DNA from: an uncultured Eubacteriales bacterium
GTDB taxonomy: Bacteria > Bacillota > Clostridia > Oscillospirales > CAG-382
Direction of reading: 5' to 3'
Assembly (NCBI GenBank): GCA_934444645.1
Contig: CAKSCV010000003.1
Coordinates: 90,419 to 154,418, forward strand
Length of the DNA: 64,000 bases
The position numbers were made by a program, and so were the translations under genes. Positions 34,475 to 42,276 of this stretch are shown piece after piece (position 1 is the stretch's first letter; the number at the start of each line of letters is the position of its first letter). The notes under the pieces were generated by a model, which was given only the letters and a program-made list of their open reading frames with translations, was not told where the DNA came from and made no database searches.

Positions 34475-34533
34475 TTTTGTATATGCGTTCCCGTGCGGAA
34501 CCATCTATTTTTGCAGGAAAGGTCTCTTTATCC

Positions 34534-34959
34534 ATGACGTTCGCTAAGCGTCTGTGCGCTCTTTTGCCGCTTGTTTATCCGAAGTTTTACACCATAGCCG
34601 ACACCTTCGGCCACGAATTTGTGCTGCTTGCGAAAAGCGCGGGCGAGCTGCCGCCGGACGCATGCTTTTCCGTTCTCGACCGCACGGAATTCGAAGCCGA
34701 ACGCAATTGCATTCAGCTGTTCGACCGCCTGCGCGGGGACGATTGCGCCGATGTTTTGCTTGCCGGAAAGGCTCTTGCGGAAAATCTGTTAAATGCATTG
34801 AAAGCGGCTTATCCCGAAAAGAAATTTGTCGTTACGCTCGAGATCAACCCCAAAACGGCGACCTGTATCCGCTTTCACCAGCTTTGGAACGGAGAAGAAC
34901 CGTTTGTTTCCCAAACAGAAGAGCGGAAAAATACCGAAGTGCTGTCGTTTCAAGCATAA
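34534..34959 (+). CDS. Hypothetical protein
   Basis: A 141-aa soluble protein starting at ATG 34534 after AGGAAAGG. I do not recognise it. It has mixed alpha/beta character, no membrane segment and no obvious metal or nucleotide motif; YPEKKFVVTLEINPKTATCIRFH suggests paired strands. It lies between the GRE regulator and the microcompartment operon but has its own promoter, so a link to either is unproven. Confidence 0.65.
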   Translation: MTFAKRLCALLPLVYPKFYTIADTFGHEFVLLAKSAGELPPDACFSVLDRTEFEAERNCIQLFDRLRGDDCADVLLAGKALAENLLNALKAAYPEKKFVVTLEINPKTATCIRFHQLWNGEEPFVSQTEERKNTEVLSFQA

Positions 34960-34978
34960 AATACCACTTTTCCAAATC

Positions 34979-35020
34979 AAAACAACATAAAACAACATCG
35001 ATGACTTTGCTAAAACAACA
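34979..35020 (+). repeat. AAAACAACA repeats upstream of the microcompartment promoter
   Basis: AAAACAACAT occurs twice head-to-tail (34979-34988, 34989-34998) and AAAACAACA again at 35012-35020, ending about 40 bp upstream of the -35 box. This is a suitable place for an activator. Confidence 0.5.
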
Positions 35021-35059
35021 AAAACACGACAAGAAAAAAGAAAAATATCTGAAAATCTC

Positions 35060-35088
35060 TTGACAAACGCCGCGTTATGCTTTATAAT
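35060..35088 (+). promoter_or_regulatory. Consensus sigma-A promoter of the microcompartment operon
   Basis: TTGACA (35060-35065), 17 bp, TATAAT (35083-35088): an exact consensus match, 75 bp before the first start codon. Confidence 0.88.
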
Positions 35089-35163
35089 GATAAGCGTATA
35101 AGGATTCGTTCGGAAAATTCAAATGAAAGCGAAACGAATCAAAAAAGAAAGGATGGTCTACGC

Positions 35164-36543
35164 ATGGACGAAAGAATGGTAAGCGAAATTGTTGCCAGTG
35201 TCGTAAAATCCATGGCTACCGCAAAGCAGGCACAAAAAGGTGTGTTTCAAACCATGACCGAAGCACTTGCGGCTGTCGATAAGGCGTATAAACAATATAA
35301 AGAATACAGCATCGAGCAGCGTGAAAAAATGATCGCCAAGATCCGCGAATTCACGCTTGCCGAAGCCGAAAATATGGCGCGCTTGGGCGTTGAGGAAACC
35401 GGCATGGGCCGCGTTGCCGACAAGATTGTCAAGCATCAGCTGGTCGCCAACAAAACACCCGGCACGGAGGATCTGCATCCCACCGCCTTTTCCGGCGATT
35501 GCGGTCTGACGCTTGTCGAAATGGCACCGTATGGCGTTATCGGCAGTATCACGCCGTCTACCAATCCCAGTGAAACCGTTATCTGCAACTCCATCGGCAT
35601 GATTGCCGGCGGCAACGGCGTTGTTTTTAATCCGCATCCGCACGCCTGCAAAACCGCAAATTACGCCGTTGACCTTGTCAACCGCGCGATTTTGGAAGCC
35701 GGCGGCCCGGAAAATTTGGTCGTGACCGTCGAACATCCGACCAAGGAATCCTCCGATGAAATGATGCAGTCGCCGATCGTCCGTATGCTGGTCGCAACCG
35801 GCGGCCCGGGCGTTGTCAAGGCGCTTCTTTCGTCGGGTAAAAAAGCCATCGGTGCCGGTGCCGGAAATCCGCCGGTCATCGTGGACGATACCGCCGATAT
35901 CGAAAAGGCGGCAAAGGATATTGTTGCCGGCGCAAGCTTTGATAACAATCTGCCGTGCATTGCCGAAAAGGAATGCTTTGCGTTTGCGAACATTGCCGAT
36001 GATCTCATCAAATATATGACTCAGAACGGCGCGTACCTTATTAAGGGCGAGCAGATCGATAAGCTCGTTAAAACCTGCCTTATCGAAAAGAACGGCAAAT
36101 ATGTCATCAACAAGGATTGGGTCGGCAGAGACGCTTCCAAGTTCTTAGACGTACTCGGCATCAAGTCCGACGCACGCCTTGTCATCTGCGAGGTGCCGGA
36201 GATGCACCCGTTTGTGCAGGTTGAAATGATGATGCCGGTGCTCGGTATCGTTCGTGTACATAACATCGACGAAGCCATTGCAATGGCTGTCAAGGCCGAA
36301 CACGGCAACCGCCATTCGGCACATATCCATTCCAAGAACGTCGATCATTTAACGCGCTTTGCAAGAGCCGTTGAAACGACCATTTTTGTGAAAAACGCAC
36401 CGAGCTATGCCGGAATCGGCGCAGGCGGCGAAGGCTATACCACCTTTACGATTGCAGGCCCGACCGGCGAAGGTCTCACGGCGGCACATTCGTTTACGCG
36501 TTCAAGACGCTGCGTGCTGGTGGACGGACTGCATATCGTCTGA
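35164..36543 (+). CDS. CoA-acylating aldehyde dehydrogenase (EutE/PduP family)
   Basis: A 459-aa enzyme converting an aldehyde, CoA and NAD+ to acyl-CoA and NADH. The catalytic Cys265 lies in NNLPCIAEKE, and the cofactor region GSITPSTNPSET is intact. Residues 1-20 (MDERMVSEIVASVVKSMATA) form an amphipathic helix before a linker, as in the encapsulation peptides that target PduP to the shell interior. Length matches EutE/PduP (about 460 aa). ATG 35164 follows AAAGGATG. It is first in the operon with a shell protein and PduL. Confidence 0.93.
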   Translation: MDERMVSEIVASVVKSMATAKQAQKGVFQTMTEALAAVDKAYKQYKEYSIEQREKMIAKIREFTLAEAENMARLGVEETGMGRVADKIVKHQLVANKTPGTEDLHPTAFSGDCGLTLVEMAPYGVIGSITPSTNPSETVICNSIGMIAGGNGVVFNPHPHACKTANYAVDLVNRAILEAGGPENLVVTVEHPTKESSDEMMQSPIVRMLVATGGPGVVKALLSSGKKAIGAGAGNPPVIVDDTADIEKAAKDIVAGASFDNNLPCIAEKECFAFANIADDLIKYMTQNGAYLIKGEQIDKLVKTCLIEKNGKYVINKDWVGRDASKFLDVLGIKSDARLVICEVPEMHPFVQVEMMMPVLGIVRVHNIDEAIAMAVKAEHGNRHSAHIHSKNVDHLTRFARAVETTIFVKNAPSYAGIGAGGEGYTTFTIAGPTGEGLTAAHSFTRSRRCVLVDGLHIV

Positions 36544-36587
36544 TTTTAAGCAATTTTTCCCCTTGTGGAATTTGAGGTAGAAACTGC

Positions 36588-37229
36588 ATGAAAGCATTAG
36601 GAATGATCGAGGTTTACAGCTTTACGACAGCGGTAACCTGCGCGGATATCATGGCAAAGACGGGCAATGTGCGCGTGATTGCGTTTGACAGAAACCGTCC
36701 GTTTGCCAAAGGATTTCCCGTGCCGCTGATTATGGCTGCCAAGATCGAGGGCGATGTCGCGGATGTGCGTGCATCCGTGGAGGCGGCAACAGCGTATGCC
36801 AAATCCAAGGGACATTATATCGTATCGCACGTGATTGCCAATCCCGGCGAGGATGTCGATAAAATGGCGTACTTAAACGATATCAACCGGGATAAATTCA
36901 ACAAAAAAATGCCGAAAACCTTCCGCGACGTCGAAACGCCGACGTTTACCGGCGATAATGCCATCGCACTTTTGGAGGTGGAGGGGCTTGTCGCATCGGT
37001 TGACGGACTTGATGCCATGTTAAAGGCGGCGGAGGTGCGGCTTGTCCACACGGAAAAACGGCTCGGCGGACGCCTTGTCACGCTGATCGTCGCCGGAAAG
37101 GTGGACGCGGTCACAAGCGCTCTTGAGCACGGTGAAAAGGCGGCAGAACCGCTCGGCAAGGTGTACGGCACCAATATCATCGCAAATCCCCACCCGGAGG
37201 TTCTGAAATTCTTCGATATGGCACAATAA
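36588..37229 (+). CDS. Tandem-BMC-domain microcompartment shell protein (BMC-T)
   Basis: A 213-aa shell protein with two BMC domains: residues about 3-90 (ALGMIEVYSFTTAVTCADIM) and about 123-207 (AIALLEVEGLVASVDGLDAM). Each holds the IGxIEx start and the G-D-V region (KIEGDVADVRASVEA; VAGKVDAVTSALEHG). Two fused domains form pseudohexameric trimers; the order is the standard, not permuted, one, most like PduT-type. The first domain has an enlarged pore loop with FDRNRPFAKG. No cysteine at an obvious pore position for an Fe-S cluster was identified. It is the only shell gene in the window. Confidence 0.9.
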   Translation: MKALGMIEVYSFTTAVTCADIMAKTGNVRVIAFDRNRPFAKGFPVPLIMAAKIEGDVADVRASVEAATAYAKSKGHYIVSHVIANPGEDVDKMAYLNDINRDKFNKKMPKTFRDVETPTFTGDNAIALLEVEGLVASVDGLDAMLKAAEVRLVHTEKRLGGRLVTLIVAGKVDAVTSALEHGEKAAEPLGKVYGTNIIANPHPEVLKFFDMAQ

Positions 37230-37331
37230 GTGTGCGGCATTCCCGTATTTGCAGCAACCGCTGTAACGGGCAGTCATTCTTTTCGAAGATTTTTCAGACA
37301 AATCAAAAAATGAAAAAAGGCGGTATCAGCC

Positions 37332-37970
37332 ATGTATGATGAAAAAACCATCGCCGAGGCGGTCAAAAAAGCACTTGACGAGCTTGCCTCCGGCGACGAT
37401 AAACAGATAAAGATCGGTGTTTCCAACCGACACGTGCATTTGTCCCGCGAGGATTTGGATACCCTGTTCGGCAAAGGCTTTGAATTGACCAAGAAAAAAA
37501 CGCTGATGGGGCGCGAGTTCGCATCGGAACAGCTTGTAACGCTGGTCGGGCCGTCGTTGAAGACGATTGAAAACGTCCGCATTTTGGGCCCTGTCCGCAA
37601 ACATACCCAGGTCGAAATATCGCGTACCGATACGTTTGTTTTGAAGGTCAGTCCGCCCGTGCGCCCGTCCGGTGATATCAAAGGCTCGGAAAAAATCGTC
37701 ATTGTCGGGCCGAAAGGCGTTGTGTACCTGAACGAAGGCGTTATTATCGCTAACCGTCATATCCACCTTACGCCGGAATATGCCGAAAAGCACGGTATCA
37801 AGGACGGCGATTATGTCGATGTCATGGTAAGCAGCATTAAGCCGACCAAATTTTTCGACGTGCAGGTGCGTGTGCGCGACGACTTTAACGTCGAAATGCA
37901 TATCGATACCGACGACGCCAATGCCGCAGGTCTCAAAAACGGCGATTTGGTGACGATTATTAAGAAGTAA
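37332..37970 (+). CDS. pduL: PduL-type phosphate acyltransferase
   Basis: A 212-aa enzyme converting acyl-CoA and phosphate to acyl-phosphate, recycling CoA inside microcompartments. Paired zinc-site motifs are SNRHVHLS (His34, His36) and ANRHIHLT (His143, His145), with a further His91. Residues 1-20 (MYDEKTIAEAVKKALDEL) are an amphipathic helix typical of an encapsulation peptide. It ends the operon before a terminator. The preceding 103-bp gap holds no gene. Confidence 0.93.
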   Translation: MYDEKTIAEAVKKALDELASGDDKQIKIGVSNRHVHLSREDLDTLFGKGFELTKKKTLMGREFASEQLVTLVGPSLKTIENVRILGPVRKHTQVEISRTDTFVLKVSPPVRPSGDIKGSEKIVIVGPKGVVYLNEGVIIANRHIHLTPEYAEKHGIKDGDYVDVMVSSIKPTKFFDVQVRVRDDFNVEMHIDTDDANAAGLKNGDLVTIIKK

Positions 37971-37976
37971 AAAAAG

Positions 37977-38013
37977 CAGAGCGACAGTTTTTGAACTGCC
38001 GCTCTGTTTTTTT
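37977..38013. terminator. Terminator of the microcompartment operon
   Basis: CAGAGCG pairs with CGCTCTG, extended by ACAGTT/AACTG pairing, followed by TTTTTTT. It also faces the convergent stalk-domain gene. Confidence 0.85.
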
Positions 38014-38020
38014 GCTGATG

Positions 38021-39100
38021 TCAATAGATATACGGATTCGGTTCCCATTCTTCTATCGTTTGAATATACGGCAAACCATCCTTAAAGATGAACCGGGTGC
38101 GCGGCCAATAACCGCCGGCACCTTGCGTAGCGAAAGAAACCGTAAAACCGGTTTCATCAAATGAATACAGATAATGCTGATAGTCGGAGTATAAATATGC
38201 GCCCATTTGCCATGGAAGAATTTTGTCGTTTACTGCCTTATACAGCTTTCCGTTGTATTCAAAAAGTGTGCCGATATTGTATTGCCCGGATTGAATTTTT
38301 CGCATATACTCTTCCCAAAAGTCGTCAGACATGAATTCGGCATAAAACTGGCGTAACTCCTCTATACTGTTGAAACCGCGATATTCAAATGCTTCATAAA
38401 CGCTTGGTGTGCAATCTGCGGCAAGACGGCGATAGTTTGCGGCTATATCCGGTTGACCATTGTCGATGACGATTCCGCGCATACAATTATTTGTATTGTA
38501 TTGATCGCTATACTCGGTAAATTCGGCCGGAATTAACAGTTTAATCTTTGACAGATCATTTGTCTCAGCGCCTTTTTCGAGAAAGATAGCATGGTTTTCT
38601 ATATACCCAAAAGGCATATATCCGTTGCTTGTCAGACTTACTAAAAATTCCATAGAGGCACAGATGCGGTCGAACATACCTTCTGTAAAGATGACTACGG
38701 CATTGCTTTCCTCGCTCCAATCGACATGACATCCAAAGCTTTCGGCAATGGCTCTGACCGGCACGTACACGCGGTCGTTGATGAGCTGCGACGGGCAGGG
38801 TGTATCTTTGTAAACAGAATCTCTGTACACACCGTTTTGCCCGACAAACAGCTTTATTTCTGTATCGCGTCGGTTTGCTGTCACACACTGTTTGTCACCA
38901 TCCCATGCCACCTCTGCACCGAGCGCTTCAAACACCGCGCGCATAGGGACAAGCGTGTTGCCGTCGATGATAGTCGGCGGCGTGTCAAAAGCGATTTCCT
39001 TGCCGTCCAGATTGACGCGTATTTGCTCATTTGCCGCCGCTCCGAGCGTGAGTATGGAAAGTATTGCCAAAATCAAAAGGTTTTTTAAGACTTTTTTCAT
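38021..39100 (-). CDS. Secreted stalk-domain (copper amine oxidase N-like) protein, copy 1
   Basis: A 359-aa protein with signal peptide (1-24) and a stalk/copper-amine-oxidase-N-like domain (about 27-140: TLVPMRAVFEALGAEVAWDG; YVPVRAIAESFGCHVDW), a module that mediates attachment of cell-surface proteins. The remaining 210 residues are a domain I do not recognise, shared with the neighbouring paralogue. The start at 39100 (ATG) is preferred over an in-frame GTG at 39109 because of GGAG spacing. Confidence 0.82.
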   Translation of the reverse strand: MKKVLKNLLILAILSILTLGAAANEQIRVNLDGKEIAFDTPPTIIDGNTLVPMRAVFEALGAEVAWDGDKQCVTANRRDTEIKLFVGQNGVYRDSVYKDTPCPSQLINDRVYVPVRAIAESFGCHVDWSEESNAVVIFTEGMFDRICASMEFLVSLTSNGYMPFGYIENHAIFLEKGAETNDLSKIKLLIPAEFTEYSDQYNTNNCMRGIVIDNGQPDIAANYRRLAADCTPSVYEAFEYRGFNSIEELRQFYAEFMSDDFWEEYMRKIQSGQYNIGTLFEYNGKLYKAVNDKILPWQMGAYLYSDYQHYLYSFDETGFTVSFATQGAGGYWPRTRFIFKDGLPYIQTIEEWEPNPYIY

Positions 39101-39124
39101 ATGTTGCACTCCTATTCTATTTGG

Positions 39125-40192
39125 TTAATCAGCGTCCTCTAACATGAAGGGAACACCGTTTTTAAAAATATAACGTACTTTCCAATCAAATTCTCCGCTG
39201 GAAATTGCGCCCAATTTAAAGGTGGCTGTAAATCCAGTCTCGTCAATTGTATTAACGATAAAGGAATCTGAACATACAAATGCTCCGCCGGTGAAACGCC
39301 AAAATTGTGAGGATGTAAAGGCCTTATATAACTTTCCGCCATACTCAAAGTATTGTAAGTTCTTAGCTTGTTCCGCCGTTTGTTTTTCCGGCTCAATCAA
39401 TTTGTCAAAGAACATTTCGGCCATATATTCAGCGTAAAATTCGCGTAATACTTTTATGCTGCTGAAGCCGTTGATTTCCCATGCTTCGTAGACGCTTGCA
39501 GAACTGTCAGCTACAAGATTTCGGTAATATTCAGCGATTTCCGGAGAATCATTATCGGCAATGATATATCTATTATCCCATTCATCATCAATGGCATAGA
39601 AATACGGCGTATATTCGTTTGGAATCAACAGCTTGATTTTTGATAAATCCCATTTATCTGCGCCTTTTTCGAGAAATACAGAGAAAATATCCTTAAAGTC
39701 GTAAGGCATGGTGTTGATGTTTGATAGGGAGGTTCTGTAATGCATTGTATTGTAGATCCGACTGCTCATGCTTTCCGTAAAAATTGCTACGGCATTGCTT
39801 TCCTCGCACCAATCGACATGACATCCAAAGCTTTCGGCAATGGCTCTGACCGGCACATACACGCGATCGTTAATGAGCTGCGACGGGCAGGGCATATATT
39901 TGTAGAGATAGTTTCGGTACAAACCATTTTGCCCGACGAACAGCTTGATTTCCGTATCGTACCGATTGGCCGTCACACATTGTTTTTCATCATTCCACTG
40001 AACCTCTGCACCGAGTGCTTCGAACACCGCGCGCATGGGAACAAGCGTATTGTCATTAATGATAGTCGGCGGCGTGTCAAAAGCGATTTTCTTGCCGTCT
40101 AAATAGACGCGTATTTGCTCGTCAGCCGCTGTGCCGAGCGAGAAAAGGCAGAACACAGCAAGAACAAGCAGACTTTTCCAAATTCGTTTCAT
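39125..40192 (-). CDS. Secreted stalk-domain protein, copy 2 (paralogue)
   Basis: A 355-aa paralogue of the adjacent gene, same architecture: signal peptide (MKRIWKSLLVLAVFCLFSLG), stalk domain with near-identical blocks (TLVPMRAVFEALGAEVQW; QLINDRVYVPVRAIAESFG), and a more divergent C-terminal region still sharing spaced motifs (DLSKIKLLIP, RIYNTM/RICASM, FDETGF/IDETGF). ATG 40192 follows GAAGGAG. The two genes are 24 bp apart and probably cotranscribed; they arose by tandem duplication. Confidence 0.82.
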   Translation of the reverse strand: MKRIWKSLLVLAVFCLFSLGTAADEQIRVYLDGKKIAFDTPPTIINDNTLVPMRAVFEALGAEVQWNDEKQCVTANRYDTEIKLFVGQNGLYRNYLYKYMPCPSQLINDRVYVPVRAIAESFGCHVDWCEESNAVAIFTESMSSRIYNTMHYRTSLSNINTMPYDFKDIFSVFLEKGADKWDLSKIKLLIPNEYTPYFYAIDDEWDNRYIIADNDSPEIAEYYRNLVADSSASVYEAWEINGFSSIKVLREFYAEYMAEMFFDKLIEPEKQTAEQAKNLQYFEYGGKLYKAFTSSQFWRFTGGAFVCSDSFIVNTIDETGFTATFKLGAISSGEFDWKVRYIFKNGVPFMLEDAD

Positions 40193-40377
40193 GTCAAAAG
40201 CTCCTTCGTTTTTTATTTTATTATACCATAACCGGCCACCCCTTTTCAAGACAAATACGAAATTATTATAAAATAAATAATTCATAAAATAATATCAGAT
40301 ATTCGATTTTTGTTCACAAAATTGACTGCGTTTTTGTACATATTCCATTCGCTTCGGCACAGTTTTATAAAATCCAT

Positions 40378-40406
40378 TTGATTTTTTCACATTCCCATGT
40401 TACAAT
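40378..40406 (+). promoter_or_regulatory. Promoter of ilvD
   Basis: TTGATT (40378-40383) and TACAAT (40401-40406), 17-bp spacing, 32 bp before the start codon. The 150 bp upstream are AT-rich without other recognisable sites. Confidence 0.7.
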
Positions 40407-40438
40407 AGAAAAAAACATTCCCGAAAGGATGAACCACA

Positions 40439-42100
40439 ATGCGAAGCGATACTGTAAAAAAAGGCGCGGAGCGTGCTCCCAACCGCAGCCTGTTTTATGC
40501 CATGGGTTATACAAAAGAAGAGTTAGAGCGACCGCTTATCGGCGTCGTTTCGGCACACAGTGAAATTGTGCCGGGTCATTTCCACCTGGATAAAATTGCC
40601 GAAGCCGTCAAGGCCGGTATCCGCATGGCAGGCGGTACGCCGATCTTAGTGCCGGCAATCGGCGTGTGCGACGGCATTGCCATGGGGCATGTCGGCATGA
40701 AATATTCGCTTGCCAGTCGTGAGCTGATTGCCGACAGCGTTGAAACCATGGCGATGGCGCATGGCTTTGACGGCCTTGTGCTTGTGCCGAACTGCGATAA
40801 GATCGTTCCGGGCATGGTCATGGCGGCGGTGCGTTTAAATATCCCGGCTGTCGTTTGCAGCGGCGGCCCGATGCTTGCCGGTAAATACGATGGGGAAGAG
40901 GTCAGCCTTTCCAAGCTGTTCGAAGCGGTCGGTGCGTACAAGGCAGGCCTTATCGACGAGGCAAAGCTGCACGAATGCGAGACCGGCGCATGTCCCGGCT
41001 GCGGCAGCTGTGCCGGCATGTACACCGCCAACAGTATGAACTGCCTTTGCGAAGCGGTCGGTATCGCGCTTCCCGGCAACGGTACCGTTCCGGCGGTCAG
41101 CAATAAGCGTATGATCTTGGCAAAATACGCCGGCATGGCGATCATGAAGCTGGTCGAAAAGAATATATGCGCACGCGATATCATCAACGAGAAATCCTTG
41201 AAGAACGCGCTTGCGTGCGATATGGCGCTCGGCTGCAGCTCCAACAGCGTGCTGCATCTTCTTGCCATTGCCAACGAAGCCGGCGTTCCGTTCGACTTGA
41301 ATCTTTTCAACCAAATGAGCGAAAAAGTGCCGAATCTGTGCCACCTTGCTCCGGCAGGCAAAACGCATATGCAGGATTTGGACGCGGCGGGAGGCATTCC
41401 GGCGGTTCAGGCGGAGCTGCTTCGTGCCGGTCTTATCGATGGCACCGCTCTCACCGCCACCGGAAAAACGGTTGCCGAGAACATCAGTGGCGCGCATATT
41501 CTCGATACCTCTAACATTCGCCCGATTGACAATCCGTACAGCAAAACCGGCGGCATCCAGATCCTTTGGGGCAATATCGCCAAGGACGGCTGTGTGGTCA
41601 AGCGCAGTGCCGTCGCACCGGAAATGCTAAAGCATTCGGGTCCGGCACGTGTGTTTGACAGTGAGGATGAAGCAATTGCGGCCATTTACGGCGGCAAGAT
41701 CGTAGACGGCGACGTGGTCGTTATCCGCTACGAAGGCCCGGTCGGCGGACCGGGTATGCGCGAAATGCTCAACCCGACCAGTGCGCTTGCCGGCATGAAG
41801 CTTGACAAAACGGTGGCTCTCATCACCGACGGACGTTTTTCGGGTGCAAGCCGCGGCGCGTCCATCGGACACGTTTGTCCGGAAGCTGCGGCAGGCGGTG
41901 AAATCGGTCTTATCGAAGAGGGCGATATCATCGAAATCGATATCCCGGCGGCTTCCATCAACGTGAAGGTGTCGGAGGAGGTTCTTGCCGAACGAAAGAA
42001 GCACTACGTAAAGCCCGAACCGAAGATCAAGACCGGTTGGCTTGCACGGTATGCGAAATTGGTGGACGGTGCGAACAAGGGCGCCATTATGAAAAACTAA
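40439..42100 (+). CDS. ilvD: Dihydroxy-acid dehydratase
   Basis: A 553-aa IlvD/Edd-family Fe-S dehydratase of valine and isoleucine synthesis, converting dihydroxy-acids to 2-keto acids. The Fe-S ligand regions are PNCDKIVPGM and GACPGCGSCAGMYTANSMNCL (in part), and the C-terminal block GRFSGASRGASIGHVCPEAA is characteristic. Its length is typical of IlvD (about 555 aa). Start ATG 40439 follows AAAGGATG. It is transcribed alone and ends at a terminator. A sugar-acid dehydratase role is less likely because the sequence is IlvD-like throughout. Confidence 0.95.
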   Translation: MRSDTVKKGAERAPNRSLFYAMGYTKEELERPLIGVVSAHSEIVPGHFHLDKIAEAVKAGIRMAGGTPILVPAIGVCDGIAMGHVGMKYSLASRELIADSVETMAMAHGFDGLVLVPNCDKIVPGMVMAAVRLNIPAVVCSGGPMLAGKYDGEEVSLSKLFEAVGAYKAGLIDEAKLHECETGACPGCGSCAGMYTANSMNCLCEAVGIALPGNGTVPAVSNKRMILAKYAGMAIMKLVEKNICARDIINEKSLKNALACDMALGCSSNSVLHLLAIANEAGVPFDLNLFNQMSEKVPNLCHLAPAGKTHMQDLDAAGGIPAVQAELLRAGLIDGTALTATGKTVAENISGAHILDTSNIRPIDNPYSKTGGIQILWGNIAKDGCVVKRSAVAPEMLKHSGPARVFDSEDEAIAAIYGGKIVDGDVVVIRYEGPVGGPGMREMLNPTSALAGMKLDKTVALITDGRFSGASRGASIGHVCPEAAAGGEIGLIEEGDIIEIDIPAASINVKVSEEVLAERKKHYVKPEPKIKTGWLARYAKLVDGANKGAIMKN

Positions 42101-42118
42101 AAAACCGAAACGAGAAAA

Positions 42119-42155
42119 ACGGAGCTGTGCCAAGGTGTGTGCGGCTCTGTTTTTT
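42119..42155 (+). terminator. Terminator after ilvD
   Basis: ACGGAGC/GCTCTGT stem (one wobble) with an 18-base loop, then TTTTT. Confidence 0.75.
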
Positions 42156-42188
42156 GTGCATAAAAATCCGCAAAAATGCTTTTTTCGA

Positions 42189-42217
42189 TTGACTTAACCG
42201 AAAAAATGTGCTACAAT
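42189..42217 (+). promoter_or_regulatory. Promoter of the radical SAM/beta-helix operon
   Basis: TTGACT (42189-42194), 17 bp, TACAAT (42212-42217). Confidence 0.75.
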
Positions 42218-42276
42218 AAACCTATCCGAAACTGCCGAAAAAGGGGATAAGTACCATCAAACCGCATGGAAACGTT

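Noticed and set aside
34477..34533. Upstream extension of the 141-aa protein
   Set aside because: It would start within a few bases of the -10 box at 34469-34474, so the mRNA could not contain a usable RBS; ATG 34534 has one.
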